Source: Welwitschia mirabilis (lineage: Eukaryota > Gnetophyta > Gnetopsida > Welwitschiales). Taken from it: a DNA stretch of 64,000 nt. The stretch is from assembly GCA_051453625.1 (NCBI GenBank), contig JBOZIK010000001.1, forward strand, positions 190,492,512-190,556,511, read 5' to 3'. The notes beneath the pieces were generated by a model that did no database searches, was not told where the DNA came from, and saw nothing but the letters and a program-made list of their open reading frames with translations. Positions 23,088 through 35,603 of the stretch are shown in pieces (the first letter of the stretch is position 1; each line of letters begins with the position of its first letter). The translations under genes were made by a program, and so were the position numbers.

Positions 23088-24310
23088 TGTAGGCCACTTT
23101 TAGGACCCAAGATGTAGTGGCTACCTAATACCCCACAAGGATAAAAAATATACATGATAAATAAAATATAATAACTCATGAGATTTATCAAACAATACGA
23201 TGATGATAATATTGACAAACTATAAATGGCATTTAGCCAAAAAATTAAGGAATGAGGTATGATAATTACTTAATAAACTAAAGAGAATAGCTTATCACTG
23301 TTATGTTTTCTAAAAGATACAAATACTACAAAAGCATGCTTCTTATAAATAATATTGTAATACTTAAAAATGAACTCTAAAAATTTTAAACTAAGGGTAT
23401 AATTTATTAATGAAACATGTCACATGCACATTCTTTTCATCAATAGAAAATGCCATTGTCATAAGAGTGCATTCTAGAAATTCAAGTCACATTATAATAT
23501 TTCTCTTCATAATTGAAACAAATTCTTAAAATAAGATAGAAAGTAAACAAACAAATAAATAAGTCAATGTCATACAAATTATGAACCTAAAAATTCATGC
23601 ACATCAAGGGTGAAAGCTTTCCCTTGGAACCATCAACATCATCATTTCAAATAGTCCTCCTCTCTTAAAGCATCATAACTTTATTGAACATATCACATTT
23701 GATTCTCTATTTTTCTATCAAAAACTTACACTTCTATTCATTGTCCAACTTCTTTCTCCATTTTCCTTTTATAAGCATACACATGGGTGAAAATAAAATA
23801 AGGATAAAGTCATTGGTATGAATAAAAAACAGGATCAAGACTAAGAAGTGGAATCAAGAGATAAGATTTTTTGATTTAGGAAAGTAATAGAAAATGGATG
23901 AGAATAAAGGAAAGGATTAAGAATAATAAGTAGGAATAGGAGATAGGATTGTTTAACTTAGAAACTAGGTGTGAATAAAGGGAAGGATCAAGGCTAAGAA
24001 GTAGGGATAGAAGATACATTAGCCAATTTTTTCTATGCTTTAGATTTTAATGTCCAATTTTAGAATTTTGATTTTCTTGGCTAGAATTTCAATGCTTAAT
24101 GTTAGGATCCTACTATGTTTAGATTGAGAAGCAATTGATGAAGTTAATTCCAATCTTAATTGGTCGTGTAAACTATAAGCAATAGGTATAATATTGCTTC
24201 TTAAATTTATTGTAAATGCAAGTGTATTGAAGAATGCTAGAATTACAACTTATTCATTAGAACTATAACTAAAAATAACATACTACAATGTTAGAATGGA
24301 GCTCTTAATA
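23088..24310 (-). repeat. Copia 5' LTR
   Basis: It runs from tgtaggccac at 23088 to gagctcttaata at about 24310 and matches the other LTR at 17535-18820. In element orientation it would start near ...TTAAGAGCTCC, a decayed TGTT start. Confidence 0.9.
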
Positions 24311-24315
24311 ATGAT

Positions 24316-24371
24316 ATTAGATGCTTATCTAGTATTTATAAAAGTTTGCATTTACTACAAAAAATAATACA
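24316..24371 (+). repeat. Gypsy element 1, 5' LTR, right remnant after the copia insertion
   Basis: The segment attagatgcttatctag continues to tttgcatttactaca. It aligns with ttgattatctag ... tttgcatttattaca at the end of the intact 3' LTR (32688-32729). The exact end is uncertain, either 24359 or 24371. Confidence 0.75.
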
Positions 24372-24391
24372 TTCATCTAGCAAGCATATGT

Positions 24392-24409
24392 TTACATCAT
24401 TGTCAGGGA
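24392..24409 (+). other. Asp-tRNA-type primer binding site of gypsy element 1
   Basis: ttacatcattgtcaggga aligns to TGGCGCCGTTGCCGGGGA with mostly C-to-T and G-to-A differences. The downstream tattggcatgatagc is shared with gypsy element 2 (gataacaacatgatagc). Confidence 0.55.
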
Positions 24410-26140
24410 ATATTGGCATGATAGCTTTTTAGAAGAAGTATAATTTTTATTTTTTGCAAATGGACATCCTCGTGTTCCTGGGTTCAGAATCCAAGGGATT
24501 TAGGGATTAGGAGATAAGGGTTAGAGATTATCTAGACCAGTAGATAGCAAGGAACTTGCTTAGTTAGCACATGGCTTAGTACAGTAATAACAAGTAAACA
24601 TTGATTATTAAACAACACCCATCTAACTTATCTGAGTTATTACCATTACACCCCTCTCATTGTGGTTTGATCCCATGTAACCCTTATACAGTTTATTTTT
24701 TTTAGTCGTTGGTATTGGTCCTCTTTATTGATACTTGAAATGGTTCTTTTTCTTTTTAATGTTTCCTTCATTTTATTTTATTTTTAGTGGTGGATACTTA
24801 TTAGTTTTCAATGATATCTAAATTGGTTCTTTTTAGAATTTTGATTAGTTTTTCACTTTAACATGAACAAATTTGCATAACTAGATGTTTTATGTTATAG
24901 GTCTAACAATTTTTCTATAGGTTACAATTAAAATAAGGATTTAAAAAAATGTAAAAAACTAATATAGAACTCATTTTTTTGTGTTTCATTTTTTTATGCC
25001 ATTCTGTTTTAGTTCTACCTTTGTTTCTATTCCATTTTTGTATTTTCTAATAATTTTTCTTAAATAAAAATAATATTTATGGTTTATTTTCCTTAGGATT
25101 TATTTCAAGTTTTCTATTATTNNNNNNNNNNNNNNNNNNNNNNNNNNNNNNNNNNNNNNNNNNNNNNNNNNNNNNNNNNNNNNNNNNNNNNNNNNNNNNN
25201 NNNNNNNNNNNNNNNNNNNNNTCCTTAGGATTTATTTCAAGTTTTCTATTATTTTAAATTATTTTATGTTTTTCTAAAACCCTATAATCTAAAATATTTC
25301 ATGTAGATATTGTAAACCTTTCAAATTTTTCCTAAATCATAACTCTCAAAACAACTAGTGCTACTTATCCTTCAGCAAAAAAACCTTTGTAAATTAGCTT
25401 GAGACATCTATGAACTATGAGAAACCTTTTTGTATTTTAGGCCTCTTCTGAAACTTTTCTAAAAATTATAGTCATTTAATCTGAGATGAATTCAGTTACC
25501 TAATTAGAGTAATTTATAATGAAAACATGGATCCTAATACTAGTAGTAATGAAGAATAGAAACTGTCATCTAGAAACTAGCCTCATGTAGAAATTTAAGG
25601 AGAAAAATATTTCTAATAGAAACTAAGCCCGAATGACCGATCTACTTTATAATTCCTCTTTTATAATAATAACATACCTTGGTCAAATTAACAATTACTA
25701 GAAAATCTACATGCCTCCTACCTTAGTCAACAAGAAATCTAAAACATTAATCAAAACACATCACAAAACCAATCTAACAACCCTAACTAGACCCTTAAAG
25801 ACTAATTAAAACCCCATTTCTGAGGTACCTTATCATGCATTGTTCAACCACCTATAACACATAAACTATAGTTTAATATGTTTTCAATTTAGTTACTTCC
25901 CTACTTTTATAACTTAAAATTAGATGGATCTTACCTACATCTAAAGGAATTCGAATGTGTATTAACCATTGTACCCTAGTACAATAATACTATAGATGCC
26001 CTTCAATTCATCCTATTCCTATATTTTCTTAAAGAAAAGGTTAAATTTTAGCTCCATATCCTTAAGCCTCTATCCATTAGAATTTGAATTGATTTAAATA
26101 AATAATTTATTTTAAAATTCTTTCTAAGTAATAAAGCCAA
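24410..26140 (+). other. Gypsy element 1 leader and start of gag region
   Basis: From about 24700 it aligns with the corresponding leader of element 2 (43310-43470) and, inverted, with 13250-13400. The T-rich run and the wording ggtattggtcc / gatacttgaaatggtt are shared. The stretch 24440-24690 has no counterpart in element 2 and is probably an extra insertion or a deletion there. No coding frame is recognised before about 26140. Confidence 0.55.
25122..25221. other. Assembly gap of 100 N with 32-bp duplicated flanks
   Basis: The 32 bases at 25090-25121 are identical to the 32 bases at 25222-25253. Overlapping contig ends were placed side by side with a default 100-N spacer, so probably nothing is missing. 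Confidence 0.85.
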
Positions 26141-26430
26141 TGTTTTGAAGTAAGAGATCATGAAATATTAAAAAAAGATCATGAAACCTTTTCACAAGTC
26201 TTAGAGAGGTATAAGAACTTACTTTAGAAATGTTCCCAACATGGATTTGAGTTACGTAGAGTAAAAAGATTTTTTATTTATAGTGTACTATTAAGAAGTA
26301 ATAGGCAATTAGTTAAAATGATGAATAGAGATAACTTTAAAAGTCTTTCACTATATGAAGATTAAGGTTACCTTAAAAGTATAGTTAAAAGTTCTAGAAA
26401 CTAAGAGAAACCAATTAAATCATCTAAATC
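26140..26430 (+). pseudogene. Gypsy element 1 Gag fragment
   Basis: The plus-strand reading includes KDHETFSQVLERYKNLL, a stop, then CSQHGFELRRV, and later RQLVKMMNRDNFKSLSLYED. These match the Gag segments of the two other family-G elements in order and spacing (ETF..LE.FK.LL.KC..HGFE, then LVKM....F...). It lies 1.7 kb inside the primer site. Two or more stops make it a pseudogene. Confidence 0.75.
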
Positions 26431-27289
26431 CTCGTATTCCATTAGATCCATTAGTGTTTTTAGACTACCTGATCTAAACCTTTAACCTCTAAACTTAAGT
26501 ATTTAATCTATCATATAGACTTACATAAAATAGCTAAGTGTCTTACCATACCTGTATTTTAGAATACGGTAAATGAACAAGTTAATGTCATGGGACACCA
26601 TTGAAAGAGTAGTAAAAATGATCCATATTTAAACACCTACAACCCTAGGTTAAGGAATCATCCCAATTATTTTTAAAAATAGGATAACTCTTATAGTCAA
26701 AGTTATATTGGTTAAATAAGAAATCCATTTTCATCTTCATCCTCTCATCCTTTCCCAATAAACCAAGGACAATCATTCTTATCTATCCTATTAGAAGAAT
26801 CATTAAGAAAATCCATGAAATTACAATCCAAAACTAACTGTGATCATGAACAAATCTTAAGCAATAGACTTCCTTCCTTAATAAACTTAAATAAAAATTC
26901 CAATAATTTCAAGCTAATACCTAATAAATTTAGTAAACCCATACCTAATTTCTTCAACAACTTTAAAAAACCCAAATCCAAATTCTCTTTTCTCCAAATT
27001 AAAAAAAATTGATAAACTTTCCCTAATCTCATAGCCAAATTGAAGAGAATTTAAAATCATAGAAGGATTAGAGCCTTTCCAAATTAAAAAAAAACCAAGG
27101 CCATGTATCTTAGAAGTGAAAAAGAGTTAAATAATTAATTTTAAAAAAACATAACTAAAAAAGAATTAATACCTACAGGAAATACTAAGAATGATAAAAT
27201 ACTTTAAGAGTTAGAAAAACCCTTACTCATTTGTAGATAATCTCTATCCTTTCCATAATAACTTAGAAAGGCAAACATTAAGAAGAAAT

Positions 27290-27957
27290 AATTAGAAACA
27301 TTAGAGATTTTCAAAGAAGTCAAATTTAACATGCCACTTTTAGATGTTACTAAATAGATCCCTAATTACGATAAGTTCCTAAAAGATATGTGCACAATTA
27401 AGAGGAAGATGCATGTTAAGAAAAAACATTTCTAGCCCAAAAATTTAGTGCAATTATATAAGAACAAATCTCCCTGAAATACAAAGATCCTTATTTCTTG
27501 GAATCACTATCACAATTGAAGATAAACATCTTAAGCAAGCCTTGTTAGATATAGAAGAAAGCATAAACTTTTTCCCCTTTTGATTTAAAAGGAACTTGAC
27601 CTAAATGAGTTTAGAAAAATAAAAATACAATTTTAGCTAACTAATAACTCATTGAAGTTATTATTATGAATTATTGAAGATGTAATTTTTCAAGTAGATA
27701 ATTGATACTTTCCTATAGATTTCATTGTGTTAGCAACAAATTCAACAAATTATAATTTAGTTTCAGTTATTTTAGATAGATCTTTTCTAGCAATGTTAAA
27801 TGCTCTTATTAATTGTGAAAATGGTTACACGAAGATTTATTTTAATAATATAATAATGGATTTAAATATTATTAACATTTTGCAGTTGCCAGGGAACAAC
27901 AATGATGTTAATTTCATTTATGAAGTTCATAATTTTGATCCTTCTTTAGTTGAATAA
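27290..27957 (+). pseudogene. Gypsy element 1 pre-protease and aspartic protease, degenerate
   Basis: The region from about 27300 matches the pre-protease segment of element 2 (45790-46550). The active-site segment at 27540-27565 reads ALLDIEESINFFPF, where the family has DLGAS and Asp is the catalytic residue. The C-terminal part is a clean 76-codon frame at 27727-27957 with ILDRSFLAMLNALINCENGY (family ILGRPFLATANALINCRNG), then IIMDLNIINILQLP. Gly-Arg-Pro has become Asp-Arg-Ser. The domain would cleave Gag. No RT follows. Confidence 0.8.
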
Positions 27958-28061
27958 AATGCTTATTCTTCTTATGATTATTTCCATGCTTTAAAATCAC
28001 CTTTTAAAGACCTGTTAGAAAAGCATGGAAATGCTATGAGATGAAACATAACTAACTTTAA

Positions 28062-28500
28062 ATGTTTAGACTCCCTATTTTCACTCCTCATGTTCTCTCA
28101 AAGTTCTTACATGTATGTGTAAAGTCCTTCCATGAAAATAATATCCAACCTATACCCTTTTTAAATAACCAAGTTTTTAAGCCTCATAATCATAATATTT
28201 TTGAATCTTCCACTTTGCATTCTTTTGAAAAACCTTCTTGTGGCAACATTTTTCAAGATATAAGTTACCCATTAATACCCTAGGATGTTTTTTGTATCAA
28301 AAAGCACAAACACTATTACCCATTTAAACCTTTTTACACACCCACTCGACTTTTAGATTACCTTATTAAATACATAAACTATCAATCCCTATAATGCATC
28401 CATGAGTTCTTAAGACTTAATAACCTTGATTGATGGTCCTTAATGAATAAAACATTAATAAGTGATCATCTTGTTAGTATAGATTTAGGTGGAATTTAAG
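28062..28500 (+). other. Post-protease region of gypsy element 1, no recognised domain
   Basis: A 73-codon frame at 28062-28283 and its continuation align loosely with 47180-47400 of element 2. Both end in the shared words aataaccttgattgatggtcct / taatctaggttaatgttcct and cttactt(g/a)t. The position is where autonomous gypsy elements begin the RT, but no RT motif is present in either element. Confidence 0.5.
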
Positions 28501-28784
28501 TTTACTTGTATTTTTTAGAAGATGTTAAGCTTTTTTTTTGTGTTATCTTGTTAATTTTGTTTTACTTAAGATCTTCAAATTTGAAAAAACTAATTAAAAA
28601 AAAGGAAGCTATCTTCATATTATGTTCTTTATCTTTAAGCATTTTACAGGAACAAGATCTTTCTTTATTAGGATAATGAGTGAATGACCCCTATTATGTT
28701 CTTAGAAAAAATATTAAATAGAGAAGAAGAATAAAAAGAAAAAAATATATGTTTTCCAAAAGTAAGTTTTATTGTAATCAATTA

Positions 28785-28910
28785 ATTGGGTCTAGCTAAT
28801 AGCATCCAGGTTATGAACACTCATTAATAATGCAACTCTAACAAGCTATTTATGACTAATCAATGACATTGGGATTATAGACACTCACTGGTAATGTAGC
28901 ACTAATTTCT
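28785..28910 (+). repeat. Twofold internal repeat in gypsy element 1
   Basis: Two copies of a roughly 65-bp unit with the core aca(t)tggg.ttatg.acactcattggtaatg.a.ctcta occur. The same duplicated structure occurs in element 2 at 47660-47800, so it was present in the family's ancestor. Confidence 0.6.
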
Positions 28911-29839
28911 TCAAGAAATAATATGCTTAATCATGTTTGAAGAAAATGTCATAAAACTATATGTTCAACTTGATCCAAATGCTTGAAACAAGGAATATGT
29001 ATAATTGTAGAAAAGAAAAATTATGGAAAAAAAAGGTGGGAATTAAAGATGCTTTAGTGTTACTTTATTTAACTTGTGTACTTGAAAATTTTCTTACCAA
29101 TTTTTATATTATGTTAATTTAAATAAAAATATTTACAAAATTTTCAATAAAAGTGGGCATCAATTTAGGTCTTCTATCTTTTGCATTCACAGCATTTGTA
29201 GATGCTATGGGCTTTTCCTTTCATTTTGTGTTTTTTTTAATTGCTAATTGCATTATTAATTTTAACCATATTTTTCTAAGAGAAATACATCCCAAAAATA
29301 CAATTTTATTTTTTTGTCATGACCTATTGAATCAGGCCATAATACTTATCTAATAAATCTATGTTATTGATAAACCTAAACAATCTTATAGTCCAAATTT
29401 TCCCTCACACCTATAAAAATCCACACTTTTTCTTGTAAATTCATCATGTCCACAACTTCAGTCCTCCATCTATTATATGTTTAATCTTTCTCTATCATGT
29501 AGCTACCCTGTTTGCATCCACCTGATGTCCCTGCCTATCTTCACTAATGCCACTATGTTTTATGCACTTCACATGTTCATTCTTTGCTTATGGTCTTGTA
29601 TCACATTTATTAATATTTTTAGTAGTAATGTAAGACTATTAAAATCTATTTTTAAACATATATTTCTTGATTTATTTAATGAGTTTCATTTTTAATTCAT
29701 TTTTTAAACCTAATGATGAAATCTCTCATATGCTCTCTCTTCTGTTTATTATTTCTTTATTTTTTGAATGATTTCTTACTGATGCTTCAAAAAGACAAGT
29801 GGAAGACAAGGTGCCTTCATTGAGGAAGGAACTTTTATC

Positions 29840-30510
29840 TCCTTTATAAACATGTTTGCTTCATTTCACCTTGCATGAATCTAGATAAGAATATAAAATT
29901 ATCTATTGATAGAAAATAATTTATTTTATTACCCCAAGCAAGTGCTTGAATTTTATAAGAATGCTACATATGATGATGAAGATCCATAGATAATTCATTC
30001 TTGTATTCACCACACTTCATTTTACGTATCTTGAGTAAATTTTGAAGTATTATTAGGGGTAATATACTTAAATAATCTTTAAATTTCTTTAGCAAAAACT
30101 TTAAAGTACTATTGTCATGTCTTGGATGGAGAGAATGAACCTAATTGAGAAGGTGCTCTATCATGGAAGTTTTAACATAATAACTAGCTTGCTTTATTTA
30201 AATTGATCATTTACAAAGTTCTACCTATCTAACAAGTCACTGATGCTGATAGTAGCCATTTAGATATCATTAGAATTATCCAGGAAAATAGGCCTTTGGA
30301 CACAACAAAGTTTTTATTTAAAAGCATCATAAATCATGTAAGGCATAAGAGTAATCTTCCTTTATCATGCCTCATTTTAGACATCGTTCATAAAATCCTT
30401 TATCAAACATTAGATTGTAAAGATTAGGAGAAATCCTATGTAGAAACCATCACATACTAAAATATTACCCAAGTTTAAAAGTATCAAAGTACTAATTAGA
30501 TCCTAAGGTA
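29840..30510 (+). pseudogene. Extra ORF resembling the plant transposon-protein domain, degenerate
   Basis: A single frame can be followed for over 200 codons, broken only by stops that look like former Gln, Arg or Trp codons. It includes PKQVLEFYKNATYDDEDP (about 29930-29985) and LAKTLKYYCHVLDGENEPN. Next comes a more conserved block reading LFKLIIYKVLPI, stop, QVTDADSSHLDIIRIIQ, then TTKFLFKSIINHVRHKSNLP and LSCLILDIVHKIL (about 30190-30400). The order (FYxN near the start, then a helix-rich block with ..P.....D......I.....) is that of the 'putative plant transposon protein' domain found in many LTR-element ORFs. Its biochemical role is not established. Element 2 lacks this region. Confidence 0.5.
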
Positions 30511-31331
30511 ATAGCAAGAGTAGCATCAAGAGTAAAAATAGTAGCAAGAGAAATAAATTCATCATGATCCTCCTTCCATCTATCCTATTCCTCGTTATGC
30601 TACTCTATATGTACATATAACAACTTGTCATAATGACAACAACTTGTTGAAGGAACTTTACATCCCACTCCTTTTGTACCTTTCCCTCAACCTTCACATT
30701 CCCCATCTTCTTCTTCTAGTAAAACATTTCTAGAGTAGGTGCTATGAGATTATAAGACTTGAATTGATAAATTATGAGAAAAAATGAAAAATATCTCTAA
30801 GAAAAAAAATGACACATCTCACAAGCAACAGTAAATGGATGAAAAATTAGAATGATTAGTCTTTCATAGAAGCTCATTTAAAATTACATTTTCATATATA
30901 CATTAGAGTGTGTTACATTAAATTATTTTCCAAGTGCATTACATTAAAATATTTAGCATGCTAGTTTAAAGTATTTGCATTATAGTGTTTACTAGTTTGA
31001 AGTGTTTACATCAAAGTGTTTTTCTAGGTTGTTGTATTAAGAAGCATATAATGAAAAACTTGCTTTTAAAAATTTTAGACCATTTTCAAAAATTGTATGA
31101 ATTTTTTTCCCCAACTTTAAGGGCAAAGTTTAGTTTTGGTTAGGGAACATGACATCTTTTTTTGAAAGTTTTTCAATTTTGATGCTTTATTTTTTAAAAC
31201 TTTATCAAATTTTTTATTTTAAAAGATATATCATTTTTTATACTTAAATATTTTTTCTAAATAATTTGTGATGTTGATCATTTATTTATTTAGGTTTTGC
31301 TAAGTGTATATCAAAAGTTTGATTAGGAATG

Positions 31332-32729
31332 TGTTAACATGTAAAAATTAACATTTAGAACAAGTTTATTTGACTAATTTAGCATAGGAAAAGATATTAA
31401 AATAGTTGTTTTATCATAAAATTATGTCTTCTTCTCTTTTTAGAATTATTTGTTAAATTATGAACTTTTCCATGATAATTTTATATTAAGTGTTACTTTT
31501 TGAAAGAGATACTCAAAATTAAAGAACATTCAACAAAAAATACAAGTGCTACAATTTAAGTCATCAACATCATTAGTTGTTTAGAGAAAAATAGTGGAAA
31601 AGCTACATTCTAAACTTATCATAACAAATGAATCACATTCCACTTGAGGGCTTATTTAGAAATTAAATTAGAGACAACCATCAACCTCAAGGATGTGTGG
31701 TGGAGGCAGAAAATAACATGTGGCACTGACATGTGGCAATGACAAGTATGATGATGTGAGAAGACATATGATAATTGCACCACATAATAGAAGCATCATG
31801 ATCCAAAGGCTACATCATAATCACTTTCATAAGAAAATAAATATCCTTCATAAAGCTACATGATGAAATTTATAACCTCCCAAATTGTAACTGCCTAAAG
31901 TGTAACCCCTTTAATTGTAAGCACTACCAACCACTACAAGACAAAGGCTTTCAACCACTTCTAAGCTCATACCAACCACTTCTAATCTCATACTTACCTA
32001 TAAAAATGCCTTAAGCCTTTATTATAAGAGATATTTGGTTGGAAAATATAGTTAAAACCTATAGAACATTAGGTTAACATGGCTTTCTAGCCCCTCCCTT
32101 GGAGCATGGTTATTCTGAGGCTAGTTTAAGAAGTTTATATTAGTTTCATCTTCTTCATTTAATGTAATGTATTTATTATTCTATTATAAATTTAGTTGTT
32201 TATTCTTTAATTTTTAGTGCACATAACCTTATTCTTTTAATCCTTAAGTGAGATTATATTATCAAGTTATTTTAATATTGATGAGTTATTTAAGTTGATG
32301 TATTGGTTATAGTTACAATTATTTTATGGATATTAAGCATAATTTTCCTTACTTTCCATATTCATGAGGGGCTATGAAGGATGAAAGTGATTATTCATTT
32401 CACTAACACTCACGTGATAAATAAGATTATATTACCATGCCCCGAGTCATCACGACTTGATAGTTTAAGACTTGTTTCAGGAAAATTACAATATATTGTT
32501 TTGAATATATGCTACTAGACAAGTTAAGATAGTCATTTAGAGCTCATCCATTTCTCTACTTAATTGATCAAATTTCATTTTAATCTCAACTCTTGATTTT
32601 AAATTATTTTGATTTCATTATAGGATTGATCATCTTATGTTATGTATATTAAGATTTACATTAATTATTCTTGTGAAAGGATGATAATAGTTGATTATCT
32701 AGTTTTTGTTATAGTTTGCATTTATTACA
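31332..32729 (+). repeat. Gypsy element 1, 3' LTR
   Basis: It starts tgttaacatgtaaaaattaa and ends ...tttattaca at 32729, followed by atgaa. It aligns with the split 5' LTR and, more distantly, with the LTRs of element 2. A TATA-like motif (cctataaaaatgcc) lies near 31998. The duplicated phrase aaccacttctaa.ctcatac at 31955-31990 is a short local duplication not seen in the 5' LTR. Confidence 0.85.
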
Positions 32730-32734
32730 ATGAA

Positions 32735-35603
32735 TAACACAATAATATTACAAAAAATAGACTAGAACTATTAATTTCATTATTGAAAAGCCTAGTAACC
32801 TCAAAGAAATATAATGCAGATTATATTGAGCATCAACATAAGTTCATCACATTCATACATAATGAAGGGCTCTTATCATTAAATCAATGATGTTTAAATA
32901 AAGTGTATGCTATTTTATAAGGGATGAATGAAAATTATATGAAGATATAGACAGAGACTAGTAATCACAAATAGAAATGAATAAAGTCATTATCTCATAA
33001 AGATAATTATTAAACAATGTTAGAAGAAAATAAGAACTAATCCAATGGATCTCAAATAAAAATAAATAATTAAAATCTAAAATTGAGAGCATTCAAGTGT
33101 CATATTTTACTTCAAAAATTGATCATTAATCTCTAAGGACTATTTTATCAGGTATTACAGGGAACCTAAATAACTTTATAAGATAAATAAAGGAATAATC
33201 TAATGGAGACCCCTCTAAACATAAAAATTTTGATATATCCTTTAATAATTTTGTTGTAAGAATAGAATAAAAATTAGAAAAGCATCATAGTAGGAAGAGT
33301 TAACATTGAAAATAATGAGTAACTAATTATTTTTTGATATTAAAGGCCCTATTAAATTGATATGCCTAGAATTAATCCAAACCACTATTTAAAATTTGGA
33401 AAAAGAAAACATGTGACTATTTCATAAAACTTGCATGATGCAAGTTATATTGAGGAAAAGCAAAGAGTTTGAAAATAAAAAATTAACTATTCCTTAAAGT
33501 TCACATTATTACACACAAAACCTATTTAATTTTATTGGCAAATTTCAAGAAGATCTATAAAATGTAATATAAAAGACTTTAAGGAGATGGTCAAAGATCA
33601 ATAGAAATTTTGAATCTTGTGAAGGGAAATTACAAAGATTAAAAAATGACTTTAATAAAGATAGAAAAGATTTATTTATTAAAGAATCTTAAAAAATCAT
33701 AAAGACTATAGTTATAAATTCAATAAATCCATGGAGAAGTGTATAATGAACTTAAATCCATTTAGAATAACTTCTTAAAATTTACAATATCTTCCTATAC
33801 TTCCTGAGATATTAGTTACTAATATGAATATGATAAGGGATGCCTTTGCTAACATTTTTCAAAAATTTGGAATAGCTAACCCTATAGGTATATGTACTAT
33901 ACCCTTTAAAGAAACTTTAGGCGAGGGTACTAAAGAAGAAACTATACCAATACTTGTTATTACACATTCTATCAAAAAATCTCAAATAGCTAGTCTAAAG
34001 GATTTCCTGCTCTAAAATGGAAGAGGAAACTAGGATAACTTAAATCTCCATCAAAGGAAAGAGGCTAAGGAAAAGGTAAGAATATCTAAGAAGTTTTAAT
34101 CTCAAAATAAATAGATTCAATGTACTTGAATGATCCTACCTTTAAAGAATAATAGAGGAAACTTTTGAAATCCATTAAAAAAGAAAGAAAATTGGTTCAA
34201 CTAGCTAAAAAACTAAAAGTAGAAGAAGAGTTTAAATAGAAACCATTTGTTTTTAAAAGAAGAACAAAAAATAAGTCCATTTTGTTAAGGGACTAATGAA
34301 GCTTAAGAATTGGGGAAACTGATGAATAAAAAAGTTAATATATTTAAGATGTTGTTTTGTACAACTTTAGTGATTAATGAATATGTTTTTTTTATTGTTA
34401 GTAATATGTTCTTTAAATTTTATTATTAGTTAGTAAATTTGTTTGTATGCATTAGAATGATACACTATAGGTACAAAATATAACTTAATAGATACATTCT
34501 GAGGGAATTATTTTTGAAAAAAAAAGGAACTACTTCTTTTCACGTGGCATATTACAAGAGTCAGAATAGGAATAATTAAGGAGAAAGTTAAAATACATGA
34601 ATAAAAGGATGGAAGAAGGAAGAAAAGGGATCTTTTGATAAGAATAACAAGGAGAATCCTAAAGCAAAGAATCAAGATAAGGAAAAAACTCTAGAATACT
34701 CTAATAAAAGAAGTGATCAATGTTTTCCAAGATAAACTATAGCCTAAAAAGGACATTATTATCATAAGTACACTCTATAATAACTTTATTATTTGATATA
34801 ATTATAAATTAGGTAGAGAAGCAATCTTTCTATAATGAAATTACATACTTAAAAGTATCGTAAATAGTGAATGCTACTTGAAAAAGTAGTATTCTTACTC
34901 TCTCACTCTAATATCTNNNNNNNNNNNNNNNNNNNNNNNNNNNNNNNNNNNNNNNNNNNNNNGTTTTTAAGTTTATTCTATAAATTTTTTCTTTGTAAAT
35001 CCCTCATGCTTTATTATATGTGTATAAATAAGTATATTTTATATTGTTTTAATAACTAATCCTAATGGGGCTTGTGAAAGCAATAGCTCTTAAAAGAGGG
35101 TTAATTTCAGTAACCTAAACAATAGGCTAATAGATTCTTCATAAAATAATTAAAAAGTCGATTCCCAACTTAAACTATCTAAGTTGAATATTTGTAAGAA
35201 GTAATCTTGGAAACATAACCCAAACTAGGGTTATTGTAAATTTGACTATCTTTGTCAGTTCTATAGGTTATTAATAAGTGCTCATAATAGTAAAAGATAA
35301 TGATGGGTAGTGCATAGGTTTAATGTTTAATGTAGCTCTTAAATAAATTTTGTTCAATAAATTATTTATAAATTTTGACATTGGAAATTTTCAAATGGAT
35401 TAAACAATGCAAGAGAAATATCAAGATGTAGAAGAAGAAATTACGATAATGGTTTAACCACCACATAATAATAGGAGAAAAAAAGACAACAAATATCCCC
35501 TTGATGAATCATCTAAGAATTAGATTATTATTAGAGTGATAAAACATGGCTCTAGAATTCCATATAGAATTGATAATATTAATTACAAAATAATCATTAT
35601 AAA
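32735..35603. other. Unassigned region between gypsy element 1 and a tandem repeat
   Basis: No domain is recognised. A 63-codon open frame at 33824-34015 (with FANIFQKFGIANPIGICTIP) and neighbouring Lys-rich frames at 34020-34260 look like part of a decayed Gag-like ORF. They match no family I can name. It contains a 46-N gap (34917-34962). Confidence 0.45.
34917..34962. other. Assembly gap, 46 N
   Basis: 46 N with no duplicated flanks. Its non-default size suggests an estimated gap. Confidence 0.9.

Larger units (their letters stand above)
17535..24310 (-). mobile_element. Complete but dead Ty1/copia retrotransposon nested in a gypsy LTR
   Basis: Two LTRs of about 1.2-1.3 kb in direct orientation bound an internal region of about 4.3 kb. 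Read right to left it carries an initiator-Met primer site, gag with a zinc knuckle, protease, integrase, reverse transcriptase and RNase H, the copia order, with a purine-rich tract before the 3' LTR. Every domain has stops. The LTRs differ by roughly one base in ten over the first 260 bp compared, so the insertion is old but younger than the host gypsy element. Confidence 0.9.
16240..32729 (+). mobile_element. Gypsy element 1 (family G), plus strand, 5' LTR split by a copia insertion
   Basis: The 5' LTR starts at 16240 (tgttaacatgcaaaaattga) and is broken at 17534. It resumes at 24316 and ends near 24359-24371. An Asp-tRNA-type primer site lies at 24392-24409, gag near 26150-26420 and a protease at about 27290-27957. 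An extra ORF lies at about 29850-30510 and the 3' LTR at 31332-32729. The 3' LTR is uninterrupted and shows that 17534 and 24316 were once adjacent. Without the copia guest the element is about 9.7 kb. No RT, RNase H or integrase is seen, so it was probably mobilised by an autonomous relative. Confidence 0.8.

Noticed and set aside
26815-27038. Overlapping 64-65-codon frames on both strands
   Set aside because: Low-complexity Asn/Lys/Phe translation in the Gag-protease interval of gypsy element 1; no domain seen and not preserved in element 2.
29153-29695. Two hydrophobic frames of 66 and 72 codons that look membrane-like
   Set aside because: T-rich sequence makes Phe/Leu/Ile codons by default. 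They lie in the 3' internal part of a gypsy element, with no homolog in element 2 and no start context.
33824-34015. 63-codon frame with protein-like composition (FANIFQKFGIANPIG)
   Set aside because: Not listed as a gene because no family is recognised and the surrounding frame is broken. It is mentioned in the entry for that region.
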